Position numbers and translations under genes: made by a program. The notes beneath the pieces are model-generated. The model saw only the letters and a program-made list of their open reading frames with translations, had not been told where the DNA came from and did not search any database. Shown in pieces: positions 8,021 to 15,482 of a DNA stretch of 64,000 nt (its first letter is position 1; each line of letters begins with the position of its first letter). Source of the DNA: Nocardia higoensis (GTDB lineage: Bacteria; Actinomycetota; Actinomycetes; Mycobacteriales; Mycobacteriaceae); assembly GCF_015477835.1 (NCBI RefSeq), contig NZ_JADLQN010000005.1, positions 209,829 to 273,828 on the forward strand, in the 5' to 3' direction.

Positions 8021-8941
8021 ATGACCACGGACGTGTCCGCAGGCGCGGCGCCGTCGAGCGCCGGACAGGCCGCGCTCGACGCGCCGTTCGGCGAAGTCTG
8101 CGCGGTGTGGCGGATCGACGACGGTGAACTCGGGCCATCCGCGGCCGCCCGCGACGAGACCGCCCGCTACCGCGGTGTCATCGCCGATACCTGGACCGTA
8201 GGCCCCAAGGTGCACGGCGGCACGATGGTCGCCGGCAGCGCGGCCGCGGCCACCGCCTGGCTGCGGGCGAGCGATCCCGAGCGCGTGGGGATGGCCCCGA
8301 TCGCCGCGAGTTCGGATTTCCTCGGCGCTCCCGAACCCGGCGAAGTGGACTACGAGGTGCACATCCGCAAAGTGGGACGCCAGATCTGCCTGGTCGACGT
8401 GACCCTCACCCAGGGCGGCAAGCCCCGGGTACGCAGTGCGTTCACCTTCGGTCATCTCGACGACGCCGAACCGATCTTCGCCCATGAGCACGACGACATG
8501 CCCGCCGAGCCGTCCACGGACGCGGTCGGCTATCGGGACACCCCGATGGGCAAGATCGTCAACGTGTCGGTGGGCGCCGACCTCGCCATGGACCGGCAGT
8601 GGGCGCCGTTCCTCGACGGCGAACAGGGCCTGCCCCGGCTGCGGCTGTGGATCCGCCCGTTCGACGGTGATCAGCGCGACCCCGAGGTCGCGGCGTACTT
8701 CGCCATGATGACCGCCGACATCAGTCCGCCGGTCCCGATGAACCTCGGCCGTTTCGGCTGGGCGCCGACCGTGCAGATGACGACCTACCTGCGCCGCAGG
8801 CCCGCCCCGGGCTGGCTGCGTGTCATCGCCACCACGCACGAAGTGGGCGGGCGGATGTTCGACTGCGATCAACTCGTGCTGGACAGCACCGGCGCGGTGG
8901 TCGCGCAGAGCAGGCAACTCGCCCTGCTGCCGCAGCGCTGA
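8021..8941 (+). CDS. Thioesterase-like superfamily protein (Rv0499-like, double hotdog)
   Basis: A 306-residue protein resembling TesB-type acyl-CoA thioesterases with two hotdog halves. The first contains PKVHGGTMVAGSAAAATAWL and the second PTVQMTTYLRRRPAPGWLRV followed by GGRMFDCDQLVLD. Physiological substrate unknown. The ATG at 8021 is chosen because AAGGAG lies 5 bases upstream; an in-frame start at 7958 lacks such a site. It continues the same gene order as Rv0498-Rv0499-proC. Confidence 0.85.
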   Translation: MTTDVSAGAAPSSAGQAALDAPFGEVCAVWRIDDGELGPSAAARDETARYRGVIADTWTVGPKVHGGTMVAGSAAAATAWLRASDPERVGMAPIAASSDFLGAPEPGEVDYEVHIRKVGRQICLVDVTLTQGGKPRVRSAFTFGHLDDAEPIFAHEHDDMPAEPSTDAVGYRDTPMGKIVNVSVGADLAMDRQWAPFLDGEQGLPRLRLWIRPFDGDQRDPEVAAYFAMMTADISPPVPMNLGRFGWAPTVQMTTYLRRRPAPGWLRVIATTHEVGGRMFDCDQLVLDSTGAVVAQSRQLALLPQR

Positions 8942-8971
8942 CTCGCCGCGCCGGGTTGCTGCCGCCGCGTC

Positions 8972-8977
8972 TAGCCT
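8972..8977 (+). promoter_or_regulatory. Putative -10 box (leaderless) for proC
   Basis: TAGCCT ends 8 bases before the proC ATG at 8986, with no ribosome binding site between. Confidence 0.4.
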
Positions 8978-8985
8978 TGACAGCC

Positions 8986-9807
8986 ATGACGAGAATTGCG
9001 GTGATCGGTGGTGGCCGGATCGGGGAGGCGTTGATCGCCGGACTACTCGAATCCGGCCGGCTGGGCAAGGATCTGGTGGTCGTCGAGACCCATGCCGACC
9101 GGACCGAGCTGATCGCGAGCCGGTTCGGGGTGCGGGTGACCGACGATGTCGCCGACGGGGCCGTGGGCGCCGATCTGCTGGTGGTCGCGGTCAAGCCGGG
9201 GGATGTGGACGGCGTGCTGGTCGCGCTGGGCAAGGCCGAGCTGAACGTGGGCGGTCGCGACCAGGTGCTGGTGTCGCTGGCCGCGGGCGTGCCGACCGCG
9301 CGCCTGGAGGCCAAGATGCCCGCGGGTTTCCCGGTCGTGCGGGTCATGCCGAACACCCCGATGCTGGTCGGCCAGGGGATGAGCGTGCTGGCTCCGGGCC
9401 GCTACGTCAAGCCCGAGCAGCTCGAACTGGTGGCCGATGTGCTCTCCAGTGTGGGCAAGGTGGTCACGGTGCCCGAATCGCAGATGGACGCGGTGACCGC
9501 GGTGTCCGGGTCCGGCCCGGCCTATTTCTTCCTGGTGGTGGAGGCGATGGTGGATGCCGCCGTCGGGCTCGGTCTCACCCGTGAGGTCGCCACCCAGCTC
9601 GTCGTGCAGACGATGGTCGGTTCGGCCGCGCTGCTCGACGAAGCCGAGCAGAGCGCGGTGGAGCTGCGCGCCGCGGTCACCTCGCCCGCCGGCACCACTG
9701 CCGCCGCCCTTCGCGAACTCGAGCGAGCGGGAGTACGCTCGGCATTCCTGGAGGCGCTGCACGCGGCCAAACAGCGTTCGGTCGAACAGGGCGCCTCGTC
9801 GGAGTGA
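8986..9807 (+). CDS. proC: Pyrroline-5-carboxylate reductase
   Basis: Last step of proline synthesis: NAD(P)H reduction of 1-pyrroline-5-carboxylate in the cytoplasm. The 273-residue protein has the N-terminal Rossmann motif IGGGRIGEAL, the VRVMPNTP motif of the family and the C-terminal dimer domain with GSGPAYFF and TSPAGTTAAALRELE. Length is normal. The ATG at 8986 opens directly into the dinucleotide fold and has a TAGCCT box just upstream. Synteny with Rv0500 agrees. Confidence 0.95.
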   Translation: MTRIAVIGGGRIGEALIAGLLESGRLGKDLVVVETHADRTELIASRFGVRVTDDVADGAVGADLLVVAVKPGDVDGVLVALGKAELNVGGRDQVLVSLAAGVPTARLEAKMPAGFPVVRVMPNTPMLVGQGMSVLAPGRYVKPEQLELVADVLSSVGKVVTVPESQMDAVTAVSGSGPAYFFLVVEAMVDAAVGLGLTREVATQLVVQTMVGSAALLDEAEQSAVELRAAVTSPAGTTAAALRELERAGVRSAFLEALHAAKQRSVEQGASSE

Positions 9808-9840
9808 TCAGGTCGCGGTGGCAGTGCCGGTTGCGCTGAT

Positions 9841-9896
9841 GGCAATGCGACGGCGGCAATGCGATGGTGGCGATGCGATGGTGGCGTTGGAGCGGT
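9841..9896. repeat. Short tandem repeat, 14-bp unit, four copies
   Basis: Consecutive units are GGCAATGCGACGGC, GGCAATGCGATGGT, GGCGATGCGATGGT and a diverged GGCGTTGGAGCGGT. They lie in the 260-base gap between proC and the HTH gene and are not in a convincing coding frame. Confidence 0.75.
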
Positions 9897-10067
9897 GGTC
9901 TCGTGGCTTCGTTGTAACGGCGTAGTCATGATTCCGGCGTAAAGGGCGTATTTCTCACACCCGTCGCAGTAATCCCACTGGTCCCGCTAAGCTTCAAGGA
10001 GCACGTGCGTGTCTGTTCCGCCGGTGGGGAAGCCGGCGGCGCGGACGTGCCGGAGGTCGATGGTGCA

Positions 10068-10373
10068 ATGATGTCTGACAAGATGTCTGGAAACAGTTCG
10101 GGATCGTCACCTGGAACGCCGGGCTCGACCGGCGGCCGCGGTGGTTCCCGCGCACAGAGCGGTCCCGGTGTGCCGGGGCAGTCCGTCCTCGGTGGTGGAA
10201 CGCAATTCCTCACCGTCGCCGAGGTGGCGAATCTGATGCGGGTCTCGAAGATGACGGTCTACCGATTGGTGCATTCGGGCGAGTTGCCCGCGGTGCGGGT
10301 CGGCCGGTCCTTCCGCGTCCATGCCAAAGCCGTCCACGACTACTTGGAGACGTCCTACTTCGACGCCGGTTGA
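10068..10373 (+). CDS. Excisionase-family helix-turn-helix DNA-binding protein (Rv0500A-like)
   Basis: A small MerR-like/excisionase HTH protein of 101 residues from this start. A disordered Ser/Gly/Pro-rich N-terminus (about 1-45) precedes the HTH LTVAEVANLMRVSKMTVYRLVHSG and the wing LPAVRVGRSFRVHAKAVHDYL. The family binds DNA, but its target here is unknown. The ATG at 10068 follows a GGAGG 11 bases upstream. The ATG at 10071 and a GTG at 10005 are alternatives. The same small gene lies between proC and bS22 in mycobacteria, so it is a core chromosomal gene and not a sign of an integrated element. Confidence 0.85.
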   Translation: MMSDKMSGNSSGSSPGTPGSTGGRGGSRAQSGPGVPGQSVLGGGTQFLTVAEVANLMRVSKMTVYRLVHSGELPAVRVGRSFRVHAKAVHDYLETSYFDAG

Positions 10374-10553
10374 TCGATCGTCCCCCCGGTCGGGCGCGAG
10401 CCGGGCGACCGGTAGGATGAATCCTCGGTTCGTGTCCGCCTGCCTGCGGCGCCAGTTCGTGGTGTCCGGTGGCCGCCGGCGGCCCGGGCGCCGAAACAAG
10501 CTAGGCGTACGCCACGGCGTACGCGCCGAGTAGAGAGAACGCGAGGACACCCT

Positions 10554-10655
10554 ATGGGTTCTGTGATCAAGAAGCGCCGCAAGCGCATGTCGAAGAAGAA
10601 GCACCGCAAGCTGCTTCGCCGCACGCGTGTTCAGCGGCGCAAACTCGGCAAGTGA
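10554..10655 (+). CDS. 30S ribosomal protein bS22 (33 residues, AURKAIP1/COX24 type)
   Basis: A 33-residue, extremely basic protein. [19 protein letters not shown] and [14 protein letters not shown] contain roughly half Lys/Arg. It matches the small actinobacterial protein seen bound to the mycobacterial small ribosomal subunit (bS22). It lies in the conserved position between the HTH gene and the SDR gene. GCGAGGA upstream can act as ribosome binding site. A strong terminator follows immediately, so this gene is probably expressed at high level from its own promoter. Confidence 0.9.
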
Positions 10656-10674
10656 GCCTGCACGCTCAGCTCGA

Positions 10675-10715
10675 AGCGAGGCCCGTCACCTTCTCGGTGG
10701 CGGGCCTCGCTTTTT
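10675..10715 (+). terminator. Rho-independent terminator after bS22
   Basis: AGCGAGGCCCG at 10675-10685 pairs with CGGGCCTCGCT at 10701-10711. The stem is extended by CACC/GGTG around a TTCTC loop and followed by a run of T (TTTTT). This is the clearest intrinsic terminator in the first half of the window. Confidence 0.9.
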
Positions 10716-10847
10716 GAAATAATTCGGTTTGAAACCGGACGGTGTTTCCGGTGACTGAAGTCATCGTTAGGAGCTGGTTAATACTCTCGGCAACGGTGGT
10801 GTGGCGCCGCTACGCTTGACGCGAATACCGATACGGGGGCCTGGCAG

Positions 10848-11936
10848 GTGGGATTCGGCGCGATGGGTTCTGATATGAGAGACGAACACACCCCCGCGGT
10901 GGTGCTGGTCACCGGCGCCGGCCGATTCTTCGGCGGCAATGTCGTCGCCGAACTCGTCCAGGATCCGACGATCGAACGTATCATCGCGGTGGACACCGTG
11001 ACGCCGAGCCGGGAGTTCCAGCGCCGTATGGGGCGCGCCGAATTCGTGCGCGCCGATATCCGCAATCCACTGATCCGCAAGGTGATCGGAGGAAACGAGG
11101 TGGACACTGTGGTGCATACCGCGGTGCTGTCCCGTCCGCCGTCACCGGGTGGTCGCGCGGTGATGAAAGATCTGAACGTGCTCGGCGCGATGCAGTTGTT
11201 CGCGGTCTGTCAGAAAACTCCGTCGGTTCGCCGAGTGGTCGTTCGCTCGAGTTCGGCGGTGTACGGCGCCAGCGCCAAGGACCCGGCGAAATTCACCGAG
11301 GAAATGAGCGCGCGAAAGCCACCGAGCGGTTGGTTCGCCCGCGATTGCATAGAAATCGAAGGTTTCGTCCGGAGTATGGCGCGCCGCCGTCCGGATATCG
11401 CCGCCGTGATTCTGCGGCTGGCGCCCACCGTCGGGCCGCGATTGGCTCGCCGGGGCGTGCAATACCTGCGTTGGCCGCTCACGCCCACGGTCTTCGGGCG
11501 CGACGCCCGTATGCAGTTGCTGCACGAGCAGGACGCGGTCGCCGCACTGGCGCACGCGGCCCGCGCCGGGCGCAGCGGCACGTTCAATGTGGCCGGCGAC
11601 GGCGCGCTGACGCTCTCCCAAGCAGTCCGGCGGGCCGGTAGGCTGGAGCTACCGTTGCCGTTCGCACTGTTCCGTACCGCGGGACGGGCGCTGATGGAGA
11701 ACGTGATGCGTGACTTCAGTGCCGAACAGCTCGACTATTTCCATTTCGGGTGCGGTCTGGACACGACCCGTATGCGCGCCGAACTGCGGTTCGAGCCACG
11801 GTGGACGACGGTTCAGGCGTTCGACGACTTCATAGGGGGCGCAGCGTTGCGGCCCGTCATCGATCCCCAATGGATCGATGCCGCAGAAAAAGGACTGCTC
11901 GGCCTCGTGAGGGCCGGTACGGGAGCACATACATGA
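10848..11936 (+). CDS. SDR-family NAD-dependent epimerase/dehydratase-like protein (Rv0501-like)
   Basis: A 362-residue extended SDR. The nucleotide-binding motif is VTGAGRFFGGNVV near residue 20, with an acidic residue at the end of the second strand (IIAVDT). The region after VVRSSSAVYGASAK holds no recognisable YxxxK pair; the stretch expected to hold it reads WFARDCIEIEGF. Classical epimerase chemistry is therefore uncertain although mycobacterial relatives are named galE2. GTG at 10848 is used; ATG at 10863 and 10875 are possible. The stop overlaps the acyltransferase ATG, suggesting joint work on a lipid or surface product. Confidence 0.85.
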   Translation: MGFGAMGSDMRDEHTPAVVLVTGAGRFFGGNVVAELVQDPTIERIIAVDTVTPSREFQRRMGRAEFVRADIRNPLIRKVIGGNEVDTVVHTAVLSRPPSPGGRAVMKDLNVLGAMQLFAVCQKTPSVRRVVVRSSSAVYGASAKDPAKFTEEMSARKPPSGWFARDCIEIEGFVRSMARRRPDIAAVILRLAPTVGPRLARRGVQYLRWPLTPTVFGRDARMQLLHEQDAVAALAHAARAGRSGTFNVAGDGALTLSQAVRRAGRLELPLPFALFRTAGRALMENVMRDFSAEQLDYFHFGCGLDTTRMRAELRFEPRWTTVQAFDDFIGGAALRPVIDPQWIDAAEKGLLGLVRAGTGAHT

Positions 11937-12958
11937 ACGACGTCGCGAAGATCATCCACCTGCGAGAAGCGACTATCGAGGCCAAGTCGCGTCCGCCCGC
12001 CCGTCGCTGGCCCGAATCGCCGGCCCGGACCGTCTCCGGCAGGGTGACTTCGCTGACCGACCGGCTGGCCGCCGCCGAACCGCCGCAGCCTCAATCGGTG
12101 AGTGAACTGGTGCGCGAGGGGCTGGCCAAGCGGATCAGCGGCGCCGCCGAGTTCGCCCGTCGTCGAATGGTGGGTGACTACCGGGTCGACGAATTCGGTT
12201 TCGACGCCGACCTGCTCGAGAACGTGATCCTGCCCACCCTGCGCCCGCTGTCGGATCACTGGTTCCGGGTGCAGGTCGAAGGCATCGACAACATCCCCGC
12301 GAAGGGAGGCGCCCTCATCGTGGCCAACCACGCGGGCACCATTCCGGTGGACGGGTTGATGCTCCAGCTGGCGGTGCACGACAACCATCCCGCCGAGCGG
12401 GCCCTGCGACTGCTCGCCGCCGACCTCGTCTTCGAGATGCCGATGCTGGGCATGCTGGCCCGCAAGGCCGGCCACACGCTGGCCTGCCGGGAGGACGCCG
12501 AACGGCTGCTACGTTCCGGGGAGCTGACCGGGGTGTTCCCCGAAGGCTTCAAGGGCGTGGGCAAGAGCTACACCGACAGGTACAAGCTGCAGCGGTTCGG
12601 CCGCGGCGGCTTCGTGGCGGCCGCGGTGCGCACCGGGGTGCCGATCATCCCGTGCTCGATCGTGGGTTCGGAGGAGATCTATCCGAAGCTGGCCGACCTC
12701 AAGCCGCTGGCTCGCCTGCTCGGCCTGCCGTACTTCCCGGTGACCCCGACCTTCCCGCTGCTCGGCCCGCTGGGCGCGGTCCCGCTGCCGTCGAAGTGGT
12801 ACATCGAGTTCGGCGAGCCGATCCCGACCACCGGCTACGACCCCTCCGACGCCGAGGATCCGATGACCATGTTCGAGGTCACCGACCAGGTTCGCGAGAC
12901 CATCCAGCACACCATCTACAAGCTGCTGACCAAGCGGCGCAACCCGTTCACGGGCTAG
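11933..12958 (+). CDS. Lysophospholipid acyltransferase family protein (Rv0502-like)
   Basis: A PlsC-like 1-acyltransferase of 341 residues. Motif I is ANHAGTIPVDG (HxxxxD) at about residue 124, motif III VFPEGFKGVG at about 202, and motif IV VPIIPCSIVGSEE. The first ~100 residues are a variable basic extension. It probably transfers an acyl chain to a lysolipid at the inner face of the membrane; the substrate is not known. The ATG overlaps the preceding stop (ATGA). The synteny with Rv0501-Rv0502 is conserved. Confidence 0.88.
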   Translation: MNDVAKIIHLREATIEAKSRPPARRWPESPARTVSGRVTSLTDRLAAAEPPQPQSVSELVREGLAKRISGAAEFARRRMVGDYRVDEFGFDADLLENVILPTLRPLSDHWFRVQVEGIDNIPAKGGALIVANHAGTIPVDGLMLQLAVHDNHPAERALRLLAADLVFEMPMLGMLARKAGHTLACREDAERLLRSGELTGVFPEGFKGVGKSYTDRYKLQRFGRGGFVAAAVRTGVPIIPCSIVGSEEIYPKLADLKPLARLLGLPYFPVTPTFPLLGPLGAVPLPSKWYIEFGEPIPTTGYDPSDAEDPMTMFEVTDQVRETIQHTIYKLLTKRRNPFTG

Positions 12959-12980
12959 CGGTCCGCGGCGGGCCCGGGCG

Positions 12981-14006
12981 TCAGACGTGCTCGCGGCGGC
13001 GGGTGATCGCCGCCGCTACCGCGCCCCCCGCCACGCCGAGCGCCAGCGCGGTGGGCACACCGATCTTGGCGGCCTTGCGCCCGGTCCGGAAATCGCGGAT
13101 CTCCCAGCCCCGGTTCTTGGCGACCTCGCGCAGGTCGGCATCGGGATTGATGGCGACCGCGGTGCCGACCAGCGAGAGCATCGGCACGTCGTTGTGGCTG
13201 TCGGAGTAGGCCGCGCAGCGCTTGAGGTTGAGTCCCTCCCGGATCGCCAGCGCGCGTACCGCGTGCGCTTTGCCCAGCCCGTGCAGGATGTCGCCGACCA
13301 GGCGGCCGGTGAACGTGCCGTCCACGCTCTCGGCGACCGTGCCCAGCGCGCCGGTGAGGCCGAGGCGCTTGGCGATCACCTGCGCCAGCTCCACCGGCGT
13401 CGCGGTCACCAGCCAGACCTGCTGACCGGCGTCGAGATGCATCTGCGCCAACGCCCTCGTGCCCGGCCAGATCTTGTCGGCGATGATCTCGTCGTAGATC
13501 TCCTCGCCGAGGGCGGCCAGCTCGGCGGTGGAGCGACCGGCGATGAACGCCAGGGCTTTCTCCTTGCCCGAGGCCATGTCCGTGCTGTTCTCCTTGCCGG
13601 TGACCCGGAACTTCACCTGCTTCCAGGCGACACCGACCAGGTCGGAGGTCTTGAAGTACTTGCGCGCGGCCAGGCCGCGGGCGAAATGCACGATCGAGGC
13701 GCCCTGCACCATCGTGTTGTCCACGTCGAAGAAGGCCGCGGCGGTCAGATCGCGCGGCACCTCGGGACGGTGGCCGCTCTCGGCGAGTTCGGATTCGTGC
13801 AGCGACAGCGCCGCGTCCGCACTGGCCTCACCCGCGACATTGGCCCGCAGCTCCTCCTCGCTCGGCCCGAACGGGCTGCGCGAGATGCGCGCCAGCTGCT
13901 CCTGCAGGTTCTGACCGAGCGGGCCCAGGCCCCACCGCACCGGCAGCTCACCGAACCGGCCCGCGACGAAACCCGTCCTGCCCACCTTCGATCGTTCCGG
14001 CACCAC
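12981..14006 (-). CDS. HAD-superfamily hydrolase (SerB1-like, Rv0505c family)
   Basis: A 341-residue HAD-IB phosphatase. Motif I is FFDVDNTMV (nucleophile D94, acid D96), motif II VWLVTATP, motif III around a Lys in LGKAHAV, and motif IV YSDSHNDVPML. It is called SerB1 in mycobacteria but phosphoserine specificity is unproven. An ~85-residue N-terminal extension and a hydrophobic segment near the C-terminus (VPTALALGVAGGAVAAAI) suggest membrane association. GGAGG precedes two adjacent GTG codons, and the second (14003) has the better spacing. Confidence 0.88.
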   Translation of the reverse strand: MVPERSKVGRTGFVAGRFGELPVRWGLGPLGQNLQEQLARISRSPFGPSEEELRANVAGEASADAALSLHESELAESGHRPEVPRDLTAAAFFDVDNTMVQGASIVHFARGLAARKYFKTSDLVGVAWKQVKFRVTGKENSTDMASGKEKALAFIAGRSTAELAALGEEIYDEIIADKIWPGTRALAQMHLDAGQQVWLVTATPVELAQVIAKRLGLTGALGTVAESVDGTFTGRLVGDILHGLGKAHAVRALAIREGLNLKRCAAYSDSHNDVPMLSLVGTAVAINPDADLREVAKNRGWEIRDFRTGRKAAKIGVPTALALGVAGGAVAAAITRRREHV

Positions 14007-14079
14007 AACCTCCGCCCGTTCGCGCGAACCCTGTCCACACTAGTGTCGAACACTTGCCGCCCACGATTTAATAGCCGCC

Positions 14080-14376
14080 ATGACAGATTCCATGGAAAAC
14101 GGCGCGCACCGAGGCGGAAGGAGTTCGGCTCACACTGTGACATTGCTGACTCGGGCAGGCTGTCATATGTGTGTCACCGCACTCGCGCAACTGCGTGAGA
14201 TCTGCGCGGATTTCGATATCGAACCCGCGACCGTGGACGTCGATGCAGTCGCCGCGACCGACCCCGGTCTGCGTGCCGAGTACGGTGACCGGCTGCCGGT
14301 CGTGCTGCTCGACGGGCGTGAGCACAGTTATTTCGATGTCGACGAGGCGCGCCTGCGCGCGGATCTCGCGCGCTGA
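14080..14376 (+). CDS. Glutaredoxin-like protein (Rv0508 family)
   Basis: A 98-residue thioredoxin-fold protein with the redox motif CHMC in LTRAGCHMCVTALAQL and the cis-proline region RLPVVLLDG. Likely a small thiol/disulfide oxidoreductase; its partner is unknown. The ATG at 14080 has TTTAAT 7 bases upstream and no clear ribosome site. It lies just before rex and hemA, as Rv0508 does before hemA in M. tuberculosis. Confidence 0.88.
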   Translation: MTDSMENGAHRGGRSSAHTVTLLTRAGCHMCVTALAQLREICADFDIEPATVDVDAVAATDPGLRAEYGDRLPVVLLDGREHSYFDVDEARLRADLAR

Positions 14377-14447
14377 GGAGCGTCGATCGTAGTCCGATTT
14401 CGCCGCCGTGCTGGTCGCACCGGAAAATGAGGCCAATTTCACCGACT

Positions 14448-14476
14448 TTGTGCATGGCTTCACAAGCGGTTACGGT
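14448..14476 (+). promoter_or_regulatory. Rex operator overlapping the rex-hem promoter
   Basis: TTGTGCATGGCTTCACAA at 14448-14465 is a full match to the Rex operator form TTGTG-N8-CACAA. The same TTGTGC can act as -35, and TACGGT at 14471-14476 as -10 after a 17-base spacer. Rex bound here would block RNA polymerase. Rex releases DNA when NADH is high, so the rex-hem operon should rise when respiration slows. Confidence 0.85.
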
Positions 14477-14618
14477 GGTGGCACGCGACCCGCATGCCGA
14501 GGCTGCGGAGCCGCCGCGAAATCCGACAAAAATAGACCAGGGTACCGGCGTTCGCCCGGACCGGAGGTCGATGACGTACCGGGCCTGTGCGCAGGTTCGG
14601 CAGGCAGGAGCCGACGAC

Positions 14619-15482
14619 GTGACAGAGCAGCACGAGACGCCCGGTGGCGTCTCCGGCGGGACTCTGCGCGCCGTGCAGAAGGACATTCCCCAGGCGACCG
14701 TCGCCCGGCTGGCCGCGTATCTGCGGGTGCTGACGATGCTCGCCGACGACGGTGTGGCCATCGTATCGAGTGAGGAACTCGCTGTCGCGGCGGGTGTCAA
14801 TTCGGCCAAACTGCGCAAGGATCTGTCGTTCCTCGGCCCCAACGGCGTTCGGGGTGTCGGCTATGACGTGGCGAAGCTGCGGGCCAGGATCGAGGACGTG
14901 CTCGGTCTGTCCGAAGGACATCGCGTGATTCTGGTCGGTGCGGGCAACCTCGGCCGGGCCCTGGTCGGCTACGGCGGTTTCCGCAGACGCGGGTTCACCG
15001 TCGTCGGCATCTTCGACAACGATTCCGAGATGATCGGCCTGCCGGTGGCCGGACTCGAGGTCCGCGACGTGGCGGATCTCGCCGAGGCGGTCGCCGAGTT
15101 GCGCCCGACCATCGCGGTGCTCGCGGTCCCTGAGGACGCGGCCCAGCAGGCCTGCGATCAATTGGTCGCCGCGGGGCTGCAGTCGATCCTGAGCTTCGCC
15201 GCGCCCGGCCTGCGGGCCCCCGCCTCCGTCGATGTGCGCCGGGTGGATCTGGCCGTCGAGATGCAGCTGCTGTCGTTCGAGCGGGCGCGCAACGCCGAGA
15301 ACGACGGTGACGCGCTCGCCGCCCTGCCCGAGGTCGCCGCCTCCGGCCGGGCCGGGCGCCCCACCGCCTCCGCCGCGCGCGCGGCGACGGTCCCCGCCGC
15401 CATAGCGCGCTCGGCGGGCCCTCGAGCAACCTCGCATCAGGCAATGGAGCCAACCAGCAAGGGATCGGTGGTCACACCATGA
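14619..15482 (+). CDS. rex: Redox-sensing transcriptional repressor Rex
   Basis: Senses the NADH/NAD+ ratio and represses respiratory and heme genes. The 287-residue protein has an N-terminal winged helix (IPQATVARLAAYLRVL to VNSAKLRKDLSFLG, about 25-80) and a Rossmann domain with VGAGNLGRALVGYGGF. A Pro/Ala/Ser-rich tail of about 65 residues exceeds the usual ~230. The GTG at 14619 has AGGAG 8 bases upstream; the longer frame to 14427 lacks a site and would run through the operator region. The stop overlaps hemA (ATGA). Rex with hemA is known from Streptomyces. Confidence 0.94.
   Translation: MTEQHETPGGVSGGTLRAVQKDIPQATVARLAAYLRVLTMLADDGVAIVSSEELAVAAGVNSAKLRKDLSFLGPNGVRGVGYDVAKLRARIEDVLGLSEGHRVILVGAGNLGRALVGYGGFRRRGFTVVGIFDNDSEMIGLPVAGLEVRDVADLAEAVAELRPTIAVLAVPEDAAQQACDQLVAAGLQSILSFAAPGLRAPASVDVRRVDLAVEMQLLSFERARNAENDGDALAALPEVAASGRAGRPTASAARAATVPAAIARSAGPRATSHQAMEPTSKGSVVTP

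Noticed and set aside
9841..9896. Possible CRISPR array
   Set aside because: Units are 14 bp, contiguous and without spacers, and no cas gene is near.
10068..10373. Mobile element suggested by an excisionase-type HTH
   Set aside because: The gene is syntenic with Rv0500A in mycobacteria and there is no integrase, att-like repeat or change in composition.
14427..14618. Longer N-terminus for Rex from an upstream start
   Set aside because: It would begin before the Rex operator and promoter and lacks a ribosome site; GTG at 14619 has AGGAG at good spacing.
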